NCBI GenBank assembly: GCA_947311845.1
Contig: CAMZMU010000041.1
Span: 137,486,775-137,550,774, forward strand
From: Poa pratensis
Taxonomy: Eukaryota > Streptophyta > Magnoliopsida > Poales > Poaceae
Length of the DNA: 64,000 nt
Reading direction: 5' to 3'
Both the position numbers and the translations under genes were made by a program. Positions 1 to 11,377 of the stretch are shown here, piece after piece. The notes below the pieces were generated by a model that was not told the DNA's origin, did not search any database, and saw nothing but the letters and a program-made list of their open reading frames with translations. Numbering within the stretch: the stretch's first letter is position 1; each line of letters starts with the position of its first letter.

Positions 1-1
1 T

Positions 2-588
2 GGGCGAGATCATCGAGAGCCGGCGGATGAGCTTCGCCCAAGTCCTGCCCCGACCTTTAGGTACACCTCAATCCTCATTCTCTCTTTTCGTTCTTGATCA
101 TGAGTTCTTGACGAACCATTCATTATTCGTCGTGCTTTCATTCTGATGGTTGGCCTGTTTCTTGGCCAAATCAAGACCAAGACACGCACTGCAGCTCCGA
201 GTCGCCGGAGAGGAAGAGGCTGCGGGCATCGCAGGACGGGCACCCCGGGAGCAGCACGCCAGCATCAGCTGGAGGAGGACACGACCCCGATGACGGCCAT
301 CAAGAACTCCAGGCCGGACAGAGCTCCGACGACGACGAGGACGGCCTGGGTGGGGCGATCGGGCGATGCGCGGCCATCCTCTCCGAGGCACTGGACAGCC
401 GGGAGGCCGCGGAGGAACGACGGCACAGGGAGGTGATGGCGGTGGAGGAGCGCCGCAGCCTCGCCCGGCAGGCGCGGCGCGAGGCCGGCGAACAGTGCAT
501 GGCTGGGCTTGCCGCCGCCGTGAGCCAGCTTGCCGGCTCCATGCTCGCGCTGGCCGCCAAACACAAGGGCCCCGCCGCGCCCAAGTGA
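2..588 (+). CDS. Probable trihelix (GT-type) transcription factor, C-terminal part, 5' truncated by window edge
   Basis: Two coding segments join in frame: 2-60 and 195-588, with an intron (GTACAC...CTGCAG) at 61-194 that splits a serine codon. The visible tail is about 150 residues and ends in TGA. It has a Pro/Ser-rich stretch, a basic cluster (PERKRLR), an acidic run (SSDDDEDG), then a long charged helix rich in E and R followed by the hydrophobic helix MAGLAAAVSQLAGSMLALAA. This acidic linker plus Glu/Arg coiled-coil plus MAGL...LAG tail resembles the C-terminus of grass trihelix (GT/ASR3-like) DNA-binding proteins. The trihelix domain itself would lie upstream of the window, so the family call is inference from the tail. 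Base composition is very GC rich, as is usual for first-half grass genes. The downstream 3' UTR appears to run to about 970. An unrelated nuclear protein with a similar coiled coil is possible. Confidence 0.55.
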
Positions 589-2226
589 GACAAAACAAAC
601 CTCCACGACATGCCAATAATCCAACGGGAACTCTGCACGATGATGCCGCCCCGCGCCGCGCGCGTGCAGTGATCAAGTGCGCAGCGCCATGCAAGCATGC
701 ATGCGCGCGCTGCATGCACGGCTGGCTCGAGATCGATGCGCGCTACGGTCGGCGACCCCGAGACGCCTGGGCCTTGCATGTGAATTACATGTGTAGCGTA
801 CGTAGCGGCAGTCCAGCTAGTGATAGTACGAGCAAATAACTAGTTTTTTTTGTAATCTATGTATGCATGCCATGCAGGATTTGCTGTTATGCGATAGAGT
901 GCTGCATGCATGATGGCTAGCTTTAACATCTGAAAATGTCCGTGATTATCAATGTAAAGTGCATTCGTGAGTGTTTATAGCTAGCTATCATCTAAAATAT
1001 ATGTGTTTCACCGAAACACAGTCGCAAGTAACGTACCTGCAAATGCAATGCACAAACAAGACTAGGGCTTGTTTTGTTAAAACTAAAAGTGGAGGACTAA
1101 TTTAGTAATAGGAATTTTCCTACGCTTATTCTCCGTTAAGTTCAAAGAAGTTGAGCAAACGAAAAAATGTAGAAAATTTTCCTTTAGTCTCATCTTCAAA
1201 AAAGAATACATAAATTTTACAAGTTGGACCTCTTTTTAAAATCCTACACACGAAGAACGAGACCCAATTCTATGGTGGCATCATAACATGCAAATTGTAG
1301 TTTCTCAATTTGTTTGACTTTTATTTGACCATACTTATTTGTAATCATGTGTTTTTCCCATTCCTCTGAACCAAACAACCAAGTATACATAATTCAGGGT
1401 TTTTTAATAATTTGTTTTGCACCTCTGTTCCTATCATTTTCCCGCGTTTTTACTATTTCTGTATTTAATAATCATGCGAAAACTAAACAGCCCCAGATGA
1501 GTGGAGCACTGGTCTTGCAAAGTTTGTGGATCATTTTCTGACGTGGATCGGGAGTTGTATTCAAATTACATATTCATGCAATATAGTAACATATAGACCC
1601 AATTTGTCATTGGTGAACTATATGGCTATGGCGCTGAACATGGTTAATAGTCTATTGTGGAAAGTATTATGGATACTGGAAAAGTTATTTAGTCCAATGA
1701 TAAAGTAGATAAAATCTATTAAAAATATACATAGTTATTCCCGCAAAGAAAATAACATGCTTAAAATAATGCCCCGCAATGTCAAACACAACCATATAAT
1801 ATCTTCTCGTCTCCTTGTCCACCTCATCGTCGACGATCTCGACGGTGGCGTTGAGGTGGACGGGAAGTCGTCTGGTCGCAGCTCTCTTGGAGTGGTGGAT
1901 TTTTTGCCTAAATATGTCAAGGATTCAATAACGATGGCTTCCAGGTTTAGGGCGTTGTTTCTTATGGGAACATGCACGAAGACCTCCCGGATCTACTCAA
2001 CAAAGTCAAGCGGCTCAGCGATGGCTCGCTCTGGTGTCATTAGTGGTATTTTGGTGGTCCAAAGATCTCGATGTATATTGTTATTACAGCTGAGGTGGTT
2101 TGTACTTTGAGTAACTTTTGTACTAGATTAGATTCTTCTCGCGAAATAAAAGAAAATTGTGCATTATATCCCTACAATCTTTTGAGTGTGACGTACGGAA
2201 AGCACCATTCTCTAGAGTTGTGTTTT
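589..2226. other. Intergenic DNA without a supportable gene
   Basis: The first 380 bases are probably the 3' UTR of the upstream gene. 1070-1330 is A/T-rich with polypurine/polypyrimidine motifs (for example ATCCTACACAC) that recur near 28760, suggesting an old MITE fragment. I found no matching terminal repeats. 1790-2110 is GC-richer and open in one frame but shows no recognisable protein domain. Confidence 0.4.
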
Positions 2227-2722
2227 ATAAACGGGTATCTTTTGTCCTAAAAGGCCCTTAAGCTAACTTTCAGCACTAATGGCCTCTCAAAATACTTTCA
2301 GATAAATCACCCTCTCAAAACTTTGGCTTATTAGAGACTACGAGATGAAAAAAAGGCTAAGTCATTTTAAATAAGCCATTTGATATGACGTTTTTGCAGT
2401 CTAAACTCCGAGATTTCTCCATAGCCTATGAGAATCTCATAATACGCCATTCGCGTTGGCATCACTGACAATCTCGGAGTTTCCCATATTGCAAAAACGC
2501 CATATCAAATGACTTAGCATTTTTGGATTTTGCAGTTTTAGATAAGCCAAACTGAATGGCGTTTTCTGAGATTCTAGCCTCTGAGATTTTCAAAACACCT
2601 TTTGTGTGGCGTTTTTTGGGAGGGTTTAGATCTGGCTGATTTTTTTTTTTTTTTTTGAGAAAGCATTAGTGGCTGAAAGTTTTCTTTAAGTGTCATTTAG
2701 GACAAAAGATAATAGGAACGGG
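2227..2722. mobile_element. Mutator-like MITE with ~48-bp terminal inverted repeats
   Basis: The element runs 2236-2711 (476 bp). Its left end begins TATCTTTTGTCCTAAA and the right end read on the opposite strand begins with the same 16 bases. Similarity continues with gaps for about 48 bp through the motif ACTTTCAGC. Flanks look like an imperfect target duplication (ATAAACGGG on the left, ATAGGAACGGG on the right), a size range typical of MULEs. Inside is a second inverted repeat: the motif around 2358-2412 is repeated in reverse at 2470-2519 (core CTCCGAGAT/ATCTCGGAG). No coding capacity. A degenerate relative lies near 31000-31365. Confidence 0.75.
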
Positions 2723-3906
2723 TGATCGCCGTATGTATCCCAAATTAAGCATAATATTTTTTCAGTAGCATATGACAACCAAAAGTTGCTTGCATGCATA
2801 CAGGGAAATGTCCTGATCTAAAGCTGCAAAAGCAGTGTTACTCGAGCTAGTACCACGTAGTATAAATTTTACCACCGCCCGTGTAAACTCAAAGTAAAAA
2901 ATCGGCATACTCCACTGAGCATAAGCCTGACAGCCACATCATGCTTACATGGACAAGCATGCTTTCCCATGTAATAAGATCTGTTGCAAATTAAGCATTT
3001 TGCTCATGCGTGCCAAGAAAACATTACTGGTAGTACAACTGGATACACATTTAGCCAAACTTCGGTCACGTGTGGCTATCTAACATGCTTGGATCCATTT
3101 AGAAACGTTGATCTTGTAACGAACTCCATGGCTTTTTTTTTACCGTAGAACTCGTATGGTTTTTATAATACAAATCGGAGATTTCAACCCCTTGAAAAAT
3201 GTAATTAAATGGGGCGTCGCCACTCCAGCACCGTTGTCATGTAATCTGTACTATGTCTTCTCTTCAGCTTAATATAAAAACGCGCAGATCTCCTTCCGGT
3301 TCTCGAAAAAAATGGCTTAATCGAGCTTGTGGTTTTGTGAGCTATCAAGCCAAATTTGTTAAAATTCTGCATTGGCACGTCAATCGAGCCATTCATTTGT
3401 ACAATCCAATCCGCGGAACGAATTCTGTTTCAAAATAAATAAATAGTACAAAGCTAGGAATCATAACATAAATTAAGGCATATTTGACCCGCCAAGGTAC
3501 TGGCATGACAGTTTTTTTAAACTAGACTGTTGCTTTCTTAAAGCACGGCACTTGTGCCTTTTCTCTAAAAATAACAAAAATTAAGGTAACCAAAGCCAAG
3601 AATGAAGATAAAACAGCTGGATCATCGATCATCTCGAAGCACTCCCGCCAAGGGGAAGCGACCAAAGAGACGGCCAATTTACATGGGTCGCAGCAACAAC
3701 AACAAGAAGTGACCAGAGCCATCGCTCAGGGCGTCAGGACAGGAGCACTAGCAAGTTTTTTTCGTCCAAGTTCGTTGGTTAGAAGCCGGACAAAATTGTT
3801 ACTACTACGGCTCACCAGCAACTCAACCAGTTGATCATGGAGAAGCCGAGGGAGTGGTGGACTGGTGGTAGCGGCAGCATCATGGAGATGAGATGCGAAG
3901 GGAAAA
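2723..3906. other. Intergenic DNA, no supportable gene
   Basis: Only short open stretches without recognisable domains occur here. A minus-strand reading at 3522-3720 opens with a Cys-rich, then hydrophobic stretch, but there is no splice or homology support. The poly(T) that ends the LINE tail begins at 3907. Confidence 0.4.
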
Positions 3907-6056
3907 GTTTTTTTTTTAGAATAACTGCAGGAGAGCTGCTGTATTAATTGCGATAGAGGAGTTTTACATGGGTTTACAAACAGGTTTGAAAACCTTTCCT
4001 GATAAGAGGACCAGGAGATTCAACCTGGGTCAAAAGGTGTTCCCCCAACTTGAGCACATAAAGGAATTGGTGCTCCCGCTAACCTCCACGCAGCAGCCTC
4101 GTCCTTGATCTTTATATTCAGAGCGGCAGCTTCTAAAAATGTTTGCCTAAAAATCCGGCGATTCCTCTCGTTCCAAATCTCCCAGCATACAAGTTTTGAC
4201 AAAATCCTAGCGAGTTTTCGCTGTTCTTTGGAGCCAGTGTTTACCGCGTTCCTGTACCATTCTTGTACAGATAGACCCTTGTTCGCCCAGCTCGTCGGGT
4301 GCAGCTTCCTTGAGTTGAAAGCAACAGCCACTGACTCCCAAATGACAAGTGAGTAGGGGCACTCAGTAAACAGGTGCTGCGCTGTTTCCAGATTCCGTTG
4401 ACACAGAGGACAGAAATACTCATTAGGCCATTGACGACGCATGAGCTTATCTGCGGTTAGGACGCTGTTTAGCATGAGTGACCAAATGAAGAACTTGCAC
4501 CTAGCCGGCGCCCACCCTTTCCAAACGATATGTTTGAAGTCGGTGCGGATGCTAGGGGCAAAGTGCATCTGGTACGCAGAGTGTGCGGAGTAGACAACAT
4601 TTTTACCAAAACGCCAGACGATTGTATCTTGTTCATCCGTTAATTGCACTTGATCAACCAGCTCGGCGAGCTTAATGAATTGCGGCATGACTTCTTCAGT
4701 GAGGTTGAAACGGAGATCAGTGACCCATTTCAAATGAGAGATAGCATCTTTAACGGTCCTATTCTTCCTGATGGAGGCTTTGAAAATTGCAGGGGCAATG
4801 TCGCACGGCCGCATGTCATGCAGCCAACGATCCGTCCACAAGGCAGTGATTTCTCCACTTCCCACGGTGATTTTGTTTGCTGCATCGAACAAGTTGCGGT
4901 CAGTCTTGGAGCACGGCAGGGGCATCGCGGCCCATGGCTTGTTGGGACATGTCCACTTCTGCCAAAGCCATCTCAGTCTAAGAGCCCGACCGAAGTTATC
5001 AATATCATGGATTCCCAGCCCACCCAATTCTTTTGGCCGGCACACACGCTTCCAGCTCACCCGACATTTACCACCATTGCAGTGCACTTCCCCAGCCCAA
5101 AGCCAAGCTCGACGACGTTTGTCAAACTCTTTTTTTACCCATGCAGGCATCTCATTGATTGTCATCATGTAGACCGGCAAGGAAGATAGCACGGAGTTTA
5201 ACAGCTCTAACCTCCCGGCCTTGCTCATTAACCTTGCTTTCCAAGTGGCAAGGTACTTGTCAACCTTGTCAAGTAGAGCCTGCCAATCTGCCTTGCGCAG
5301 CCGAGCAATGGACAGAGGAAGCCCAAGATATGTGCATGGGAACTCTTTGATTGGAACTCCGATGTTTTGAAGCCAGCTTTGCACATCAAGGTTCTCGCAC
5401 CGAATTAGAGTGGCAGAACTCTTGGCCAGATTGGTGACTAAGCCGGTGGCCGCTCCGAAAGCGTCAAGGATTTGTTGTAGGCCACTGAAATCCCCAGCAT
5501 TAGGATTGAGGAAGAGCGCGACGTCGTCGGCGTACAAGGAGGCTCTAAAGATGCACTGCTTGCCCTTGAGCTTGGACAGAATGGTGGCGTCGGTTGCCAA
5601 GTCGAGCAGACGGTGGAAAGGCTCCATGGCAAGGTCGAAAAGGAAGGGAGACAGGGAATCTCCTTGCCTTAGACCTCGGCGGTGCTCGACCGTGGAACCC
5701 GCGACGCCATTGATCAGCGGCCGAGAGGTGGCAGTTCTGAACAACATCGCCAACCAGTCGCGCCACCGCGGCGGAAAGCCGCGAGCCTCAAGCATTTCCA
5801 GCAAGTAAGGCCAAGAAACGGTGTCGAATGCCTTAGCTATGTCCAATTTAAGCAGTACCGCGGGCTTCTTAGTCCGGTGGAAGTACTTCGCCGTGCTTTG
5901 CACATATAAAAAATTGTCTTGTATGTTTCTGCCGGTGATAAATGCGCTTTGGCAGGGCGAGATTAGTTTGTCCATCTTTGGTTTCAGCCTTGTGGCAAGA
6001 ATTTTGGAGACAAGCTTTGCGAAGGCGTGAATTAGGCTGATCGGCCTGTAATGAGT
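3907..6056 (-). mobile_element. 5'-truncated L1-type LINE retrotransposon
   Basis: A non-LTR element on the minus strand. Its poly(A) tail is the T run near 3908-3917, and the body reads as reverse transcriptase up to about 6050, where similarity stops abruptly inside the conserved RT block FRPISLI (here HYRPISLI). The endonuclease, ORF1 and 5' UTR are missing, which is the usual product of incomplete target-primed reverse transcription. I could not find a convincing TSD, so the exact 5' junction is uncertain by about 10 bases. Confidence 0.85.
4020..6053 (-). CDS. LINE reverse transcriptase ORF2, C-terminal two-thirds, uninterrupted
   Basis: An RNA-dependent DNA polymerase used for target-primed reverse transcription in the nucleus. 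About 675 residues are LINE-derived. In order: HYRPISLIHAFAKL; the AFITGRNIQDNF block; LKLDIAKAFDTVSW, carrying the first catalytic Asp; GLRQGDSLSPFLF; the catalytic box YADDVALF; the thumb region; and a C-terminal zf-RVT motif (CKFFIW...CPLCQRNLETAQHLFTEC) with its Cys/His ligands. No stop or frameshift interrupts it, so the insertion is fairly young. The open frame continues about 75 codons upstream into non-LINE flanking DNA as far as 6278, so any translated product would be a fusion with host sequence. Without an endonuclease it is not autonomous. It contrasts with the LINE at 49-54 kb, which ends in RNase H rather than zf-RVT alone. Confidence 0.85.
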   Translation of the reverse strand, partial: HYRPISLIHAFAKLVSKILATRLKPKMDKLISPCQSAFITGRNIQDNFLYVQSTAKYFHRTKKPAVLLKLDIAKAFDTVSWPYLLEMLEARGFPPRWRDWLAMLFRTATSRPLINGVAGSTVEHRRGLRQGDSLSPFLFDLAMEPFHRLLDLATDATILSKLKGKQCIFRASLYADDVALFLNPNAGDFSGLQQILDAFGAATGLVTNLAKSSATLIRCENLDVQSWLQNIGVPIKEFPCTYLGLPLSIARLRKADWQALLDKVDKYLATWKARLMSKAGRLELLNSVLSSLPVYMMTINEMPAWVKKEFDKRRRAWLWAGEVHCNGGKCRVSWKRVCRPKELGGLGIHDIDNFGRALRLRWLWQKWTCPNKPWAAMPLPCSKTDRNLFDAANKITVGSGEITALWTDRWLHDMRPCDIAPAIFKASIRKNRTVKDAISHLKWVTDLRFNLTEEVMPQFIKLAELVDQVQLTDEQDTIVWRFGKNVVYSAHSAYQMHFAPSIRTDFKHIVWKGWAPARCKFFIWSLMLNSVLTADKLMRRQWPNEYFCPLCQRNLETAQHLFTECPYSLVIWESVAVAFNSRKLHPTSWANKGLSVQEWYRNAVNTGSKEQRKLARILSKLVCWEIWNERNRRIFRQTFLEAAALNIKIKDEAAAWRLAGAPIPLCAQVGGTPFDPG

Positions 6057-6726
6057 GATGTGCGTTGGTTCTGCACAATGTGCTGCAGGGTGGTGGTGCT
6101 GGCATCCATGCCGGGGAACCAGAGGCAGCAGAGAGCAGAAAAAAAACTCACACATGAGAGAGAATCCGTAGCTAGTGAGCTGTTGATGACGACGAAGCAA
6201 GAGGACAGAGGAGTACTTGGGCGATGGCAGGCAGCCAAGGACAGAGAGCCAGGCAGATGAAGACTGGAGAGTGGTCAAAGGAATCTGTTCTCATCCCTAC
6301 CTAGCCTGCTAGCTAGAGCGCTACGCTCTGGCTCCGTTGCTGCTGCTGGGGCTCAGCAATGGCGAATGACACGTCAAGCAGAGCGATCTGAGCTAGAGCT
6401 CGTACTACGTCAAAGGCTGGTGCGCTAGCCGTGCTGGTGCTGCGCTCGCGTCCAAAGCATCCTACGTCGTCGCCTCTCTCTTTTCTCGTCGAGAAATCTT
6501 AAAACAATTCATCGAGTCCTTCAAGATGGTAGCTCGCCGCTGCGGCGGCCGGCGTGCCGACGTGCCGTGCGCGTCAGGCAGGACAAGGACGTGAGCCCGT
6601 GACAACGGTGGCTCTAAACTTTGGCTTCTTTTCGCTTTTAAGTTTTAACGTTGTCTGCCTGTGTAGCCTGACGATGTATACTCAACTTTCACCCGGGATG
6701 ATAATTGGTCGCATTATAATACACTA
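6057..6726. other. Host flank, possibly a promoter and first exon cut by the LINE
   Basis: On the minus strand, upstream of the LINE, lies an ATG at about 6111 followed by a short open stretch (MDASTTTLQHIVQNQ) preceded by a pyrimidine-rich leader, so a disrupted first exon is possible. No homology is recognised. 6300-6720 is ordinary intergenic DNA up to the Helitron boundary. Confidence 0.25.
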
Positions 6727-7519
6727 CTAGTTGAATTTTGTCGCGGCGGCACGCCGCGCCCTTGGCGATAATTTATGTTAAAGTTTGTATCTCGAAATAT
6801 GTTGGTGTCTATGAAGTGGAAACATTAAGAAGAAAACGTTTAAAAATTGTTTGAGTTGAAAGAAGTTTGCGCTTGAAAAAAGTTATGAATTTAAGAATTG
6901 TCCGCATTGGAATGTATTTAAATTTGAATTCTTTTAATGTTTACAAAATGTTCGGAGCTGGAAGGCATGTAAAGTTGGAAGATATCTAAATCTGAAATTT
7001 GAGTTGAATTTATCAAATAGATCTTAGAAATTGTACAATTTGGAAGTTATTCAAATATAAATTCTTTTAGTGTTTACAAAATGTTCAAGATTGAAGTTTT
7101 TTCTTTCTTTTTGAAGTATGCAAATTTGAAATTTGAGTTGGAATGCTCAATTGTGGTTGTATTTTTGTGTGAAATTATTCAGATATTGCCCTATTTGAAT
7201 TGTTCAAACATGTTTGTTTTATTTGAAAGATGAGCATATCTAAAATCGTAGCAGTTTGGAATGTTCAAATTTGTGTAGGTTTATGTTTGTGTTTTGCCAT
7301 AGTTAATTAAGCTCCGTAATCAGTGGGAATACAGTATGTAGGGTTCTTTTTTTTTTGTAAATTCAGCTCCATTTAATTGGAGGGAATGCATCTAGGTTGC
7401 CTCTAAATATTTGGCAAATTAAAATGTAAAAAAATGTTCGTATTTTGTCGTAAATAGGTAGCATGTATTTTTCTGGGCATTTCGATATTTTTTTAAATTT
7501 TTCTGATGAGTAGATTTTA

Positions 7520-7968
7520 ATTTATTGATTTTGCATTTTTTTGACTTTATGTAAGCAAAATATGTTTAGAATTTTCTTTTTAAGTTCAACTACATTCATT
7601 TATCCATATAAGAAGAGTGAGTGCATTAGTTTTTTTTGGGTAAATTTTGAACAAATTGAAATGTTTTATTGATTTTGCATTTTTTAATCGACTTTATGTA
7701 AGCAAAATATGTTTAGAATTTTCTTTTTAAGTTCAACTCCATTCATTTATCCATATAAGAAGAGTGAGTGCATTTGTTTTTTTGGTAAATTTTGAACAAA
7801 TTGAAATGTCTAAATATGTCTGTGGTTTTGAATTTTGATTTTTTTGGTGATTTTGTGTAAGCAAAATATATTTATTTATGTTTTTTTAAATTCAACTCCA
7901 TTCGTTTGTCCATATCGTAAGAGTGAGTGCATTTTTTTTGCTAAATTTTGAACAAATTGAAATGTTTT
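7520..7968. repeat. Three imperfect tandem repeats (~145 bp) inside Helitron A
   Basis: The block containing TTTTGCATTTTTT, ATGTAAGCAAAATATGTTTA, CATTCATTTATCCATATAAG and GAGTGAGTGCATT recurs at about 7525-7660, 7665-7805 and 7835-7968, the third copy being most divergent. The repeats are A/T-rich and non-coding. Confidence 0.8.
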
Positions 7969-8057
7969 TTCGTGGTTTGCCATATTTAGTTATCCTTTTT
8001 TTTGATTATTTTGAGTTATTGTTCATATTTGTCCGGTAGAATGATTTGAATTTTTTG

Positions 8058-8810
8058 AAGAAAAGCGGCATTTAAAAGTAGTGAAGATTTGGAAAATATC
8101 GAAATGCGAAGGAAGTTTACGTTTAAAAATTGTTCAGGCTTTGAAGATTGTTCAAATTGGGAAGTTTTTCAGATTTGATTCCCTTTTTTTAGTTTGTAAA
8201 ATAGTTAAATTTGGAAGTCATTTAAATGTTTAAAATATTCCGATGTATGTACCGTGCATGCGTGGTAAAATCGAAAGTTGGAAATTTCACATTTTAAAAT
8301 TGTGCAGTCTTGAAAATTAATAAAATGCAAATAAAGCTTAGGGATAAAAATTGTTTAGGTTTCGAAATCTGAAAAACTCGGGAAGTTTTTTAGATTCGAT
8401 GCTTTCTTTACGCCAGTAAAATGATCAGGTTTGGAAGGCAGAAAAAGCGGCATTTAAAAGTAGTGAAGATTTGGAAAATATCGAAATGCGAAGGAAGTTT
8501 ACGTTTAAAAATTGTCCAGGCTTTGAAGATTGTTCAAATTGGGAAGTTTTTCAGATTTGATATCATTTTTTTTAGTTTGTAAAATAGTTAATTTTGGAAG
8601 GCATTTAAATGTTTAAAATATTCCGATGTATGTACCGTGCATGCGTGGTAAAATCGAAAGTTGGAAATTTCACATTTTAAAATTGTGCAGTCTTGAAAAT
8701 TAATAAAATGCAAAGAAAGCTTAGGGATAGAAATTGTTTAGGTTTCGAAATCTGAAAAACTTCGATGCTTTCTTTACGTCGGTAAAATGATCAGTTTTGG
8801 AAGGCATTTG
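8058..8810. repeat. Two direct repeats (~375 bp) inside Helitron A
   Basis: The block starting AAAAGCGGCATTTAAAAGTA at about 8061 recurs at about 8443 and runs through AAAATGATCAG at both ends. The copies differ by scattered substitutions and a short indel near 8763. The unit is non-coding. Confidence 0.85.
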
Positions 8811-10938
8811 AAATGGTTGAAATATTCAAATTTGGAGATACAGTTGAAGTTACTGTTTTTGCAGCAGTTAGTAGCTCTTGGAAGTTTTTAAATGGCCTAA
8901 AACAATATCTATAAAGTGTTGTAAATTATGTAAAGCATCTATTTTTTTTTGTGTTTTTTTGATTCAGTTATATTTATTTGAGAGGTAAGTTTACAATGTA
9001 TTATGTAAAAAATTTAAGGTTTGAATTAATTTGGAAAAGGTCCCAAAGTATTTAGAGTAAATATGTCGATTTTTACATTTTTTTTTTGAAATTGGGCTGA
9101 ATTGATTTGGAGCTGCATTTGAAAACTTACAAAAGTTTTTGAAAAAAAAAACAAAATAGAGAGGGAAAAAACAGAAAGCCCAAAGGCAGCCGCAAAGCAG
9201 CCAGACTGGCCCAAGAGGCAGCCCATCTGGCTAGCCCAGGCCCACCATGACGTCGGCGTGACGTCATCAGTGGGCGGAGCTGCCGCGGCGGCGACGACCT
9301 CGCCGGCGTCGAATGACGGCGAAGCAGGACGCATGGCTGGGGGCGGTGGACGCGGCTCGACGCGCGGTACCCAAAAGCGGCGGCGCCGCTCCGTTTTCGT
9401 CGCCGTAGCGTCGCCGGCGGCCAGCAGACGCGGCGGAGGGTGCGGCCCAGCAAGCGAAACTCGCCGGAGATGGCGAGTGCGCGACGGCGAAGCTCCGGGT
9501 GTGCTTGGATCTGACGGGGGAGGGGCGTAGCAGCGAGGGTACGCGTCGGCGGCGCCGGCGACCACCGCGGCGCGCATGAGGGAGAAAGGGGAAGGGGAGT
9601 TTGTGCGGACACTTTTGCAAAAAAAGTCTTTTTTGTTTCTGAAATTTCAAATGGGTCCCTCACAGCGTTAGAATCTGGACTACGGAGCAGCGTTTCGATT
9701 TGTGAGGGTTTTTTCTTGTGAAACGGTCACGTGGAGGTTTCTGGCCGTTAGATGTAGAGCGAACGGTGAGATAAGTCACGGTTACTATTCTTTTAACAGT
9801 AATCGTGACATGGGCCGCTGTGGAGGCAGTGTTTTGCTCTCCCTTTATATAGTTACTAGTGGAATTTTGCGTGGCGTCACGCCGCGGCTCTTTTGAATGT
9901 TATAAAAGTGACACGGGAGTCTGATCTTACTAAATTTCATATTTCTGTTTGAGAAATCTGGATTAGGTTAACTAATATGGTTTCAAATTAGCAAAGGTAC
10001 TCCCATCGACAAATCTGAACTTTGTGGCTTGTTGGTTCATTAGCTGTTACAATGAGATAGATAGAATCTCAGAAAAGATGGCACCTGGACTGACAACATG
10101 GAGAAGCAAAGACAGTATGTCATACATCAAATAGCAAATGCAATTCTAAGACCATACATTTCAGAATAACCCAACAATTAGTACTGTATATGCACAAAAT
10201 ATTAAGCATATTTGGAATACAAAATACACTCGTTTGAGAAAATGCAGTGGGCAGTGAGTCGAGTAAAATTGTAGCTTGAAAGTATTAGAGAACAATGGAA
10301 ACGGAGAAATTACATTGAAACGACACTTCATATTAATGTTTATATTTGACTCATGAAAGCGCTTATCAACGTAGGATTTATAGCAGTACAAAAACTGTAT
10401 GCTTAGCTAAAAACTCATATTCACCTAGATTTAAGTAAAATGACATTTTGAGCATTCACAATGTATACATATGTTAGTCGGAGACGGATGGACTTATAGT
10501 CCTTCCTTAGATTATTGAAGTGACATGGTAACATGCAGCATTCAAACTTGCACCATCAGCATGCATGTGAATGGGGTTAAGTAATAGAGTACAGGAGATA
10601 CAAAAATACTTCTCTTTACAATATTATTCTTGGCCCCGTCTTTGGCAGTTACACGGAATATTTCTTATCCTGATGTGGTACAGAATGAGAGCAGAAGGAT
10701 TTACTTGCTATGCAGCATAATGTAAACACAATATCTGGACAGCCATAAATGAAAAAACAATCAAAACTACTAAGATGAGTGTGAATCGCTTTAAAAATCA
10801 ACAATGGTCACTCGGCCAAAAAATAAATGAAGGTATTGAGTCGTTGTGTACTACAAAGAAATGTGTTGTGAAGTTTGCATCAATTATATATGAATATTGT
10901 TTGTAACCTCTTTGCACTGCTATACTTTCCTATTAGAA

Positions 10939-11124
10939 CTGAAATCCTTGGTTTTTAAGGCGTTAAGGCGTCCTAAGGCGAAGGGGGGGGGGGGCGCTTT
11001 GGCGCCTAGGCGACCCTAGGCGGACGCTTTAGGCGCCTAGGCGCCTAAGGCGGTCGTTTTTCTAAGGCGGAGGGGGGGGGCGCCCTGACGCCTAGGCGGA
11101 CGCCTTGAAAACCATGCTGAAATC
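10939..11124. mobile_element. hAT-type foldback MITE with perfect 8-bp TSD
   Basis: The element runs 10947-11116 (170 bp). Its ends match as inverted repeats (CTTGGTTTTTAAGGCGT on the left; CATGGTTTTCAAGGCGT read from the right). The perfect direct duplication CTGAAATC lies at 10939-10946 and 11117-11124. The interior is palindromic GGCGCCTAGGCG-type sequence with long G runs. An 8-bp TSD places it with hAT elements. It inserted into Helitron B. Confidence 0.88.
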
Positions 11125-11377
11125 ATTGAAAGACTGAAAGATAAGTTGAAAAGCTGGACAATGAAACAGTGAGCAATTGTGAAAAGGACAGACTGCATGA
11201 CAGTGGAGTCCATTATTTAGAAATTATACGAAACAGAAGCAAGTTAGGCAATTAAAACATGATAATTCGGAAAATAGTACTCATAGTCATACATTCATGA
11301 GCTTGACTTTCGTCAGCACCTGCAGGATGCAGCAGTTTAAAAATAGTAGCGAGGCATTAAAAATTAGAAATACCAAC

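Larger units (their letters stand above)
6727..9854 (-). mobile_element. Non-autonomous Helitron A
   Basis: On the minus strand the 3' terminus shows a perfect 7-bp stem hairpin (CGCGGCG-loop-CGCCGCG, 6742-6758), then 11 bases, then CTAG (6727-6730) followed by host T. This is the diagnostic Helitron 3' end. The 5' end lies at about 9840-9854 and reads TAACTATATAAAGG on the minus strand, resembling the 5' end of the neighbouring Helitron B (TCTCTAACTATATG) but without the leading TCTC. Its first ~800 bp (9026-9850) are GC-rich and share a leader with Helitron B (a TTTTGCA...AAAGTCC...GGGTCCCTC-like stretch). The rest is A/T-rich with internal tandem repeats. There is no Rep/helicase, so it depends on an autonomous partner. 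Confidence 0.72.

Noticed and set aside
7520..8810. CRISPR-like direct repeats
   Set aside because: Repeat units are long, adjacent and A/T-rich in a plant Helitron, with no spacer structure.
9026..9577. 183-codon minus-strand ORF in Helitron A
   Set aside because: Ala/Pro/Arg-rich, ends in low-complexity Phe/Ser, and lies in the GC-rich Helitron leader; no domain.
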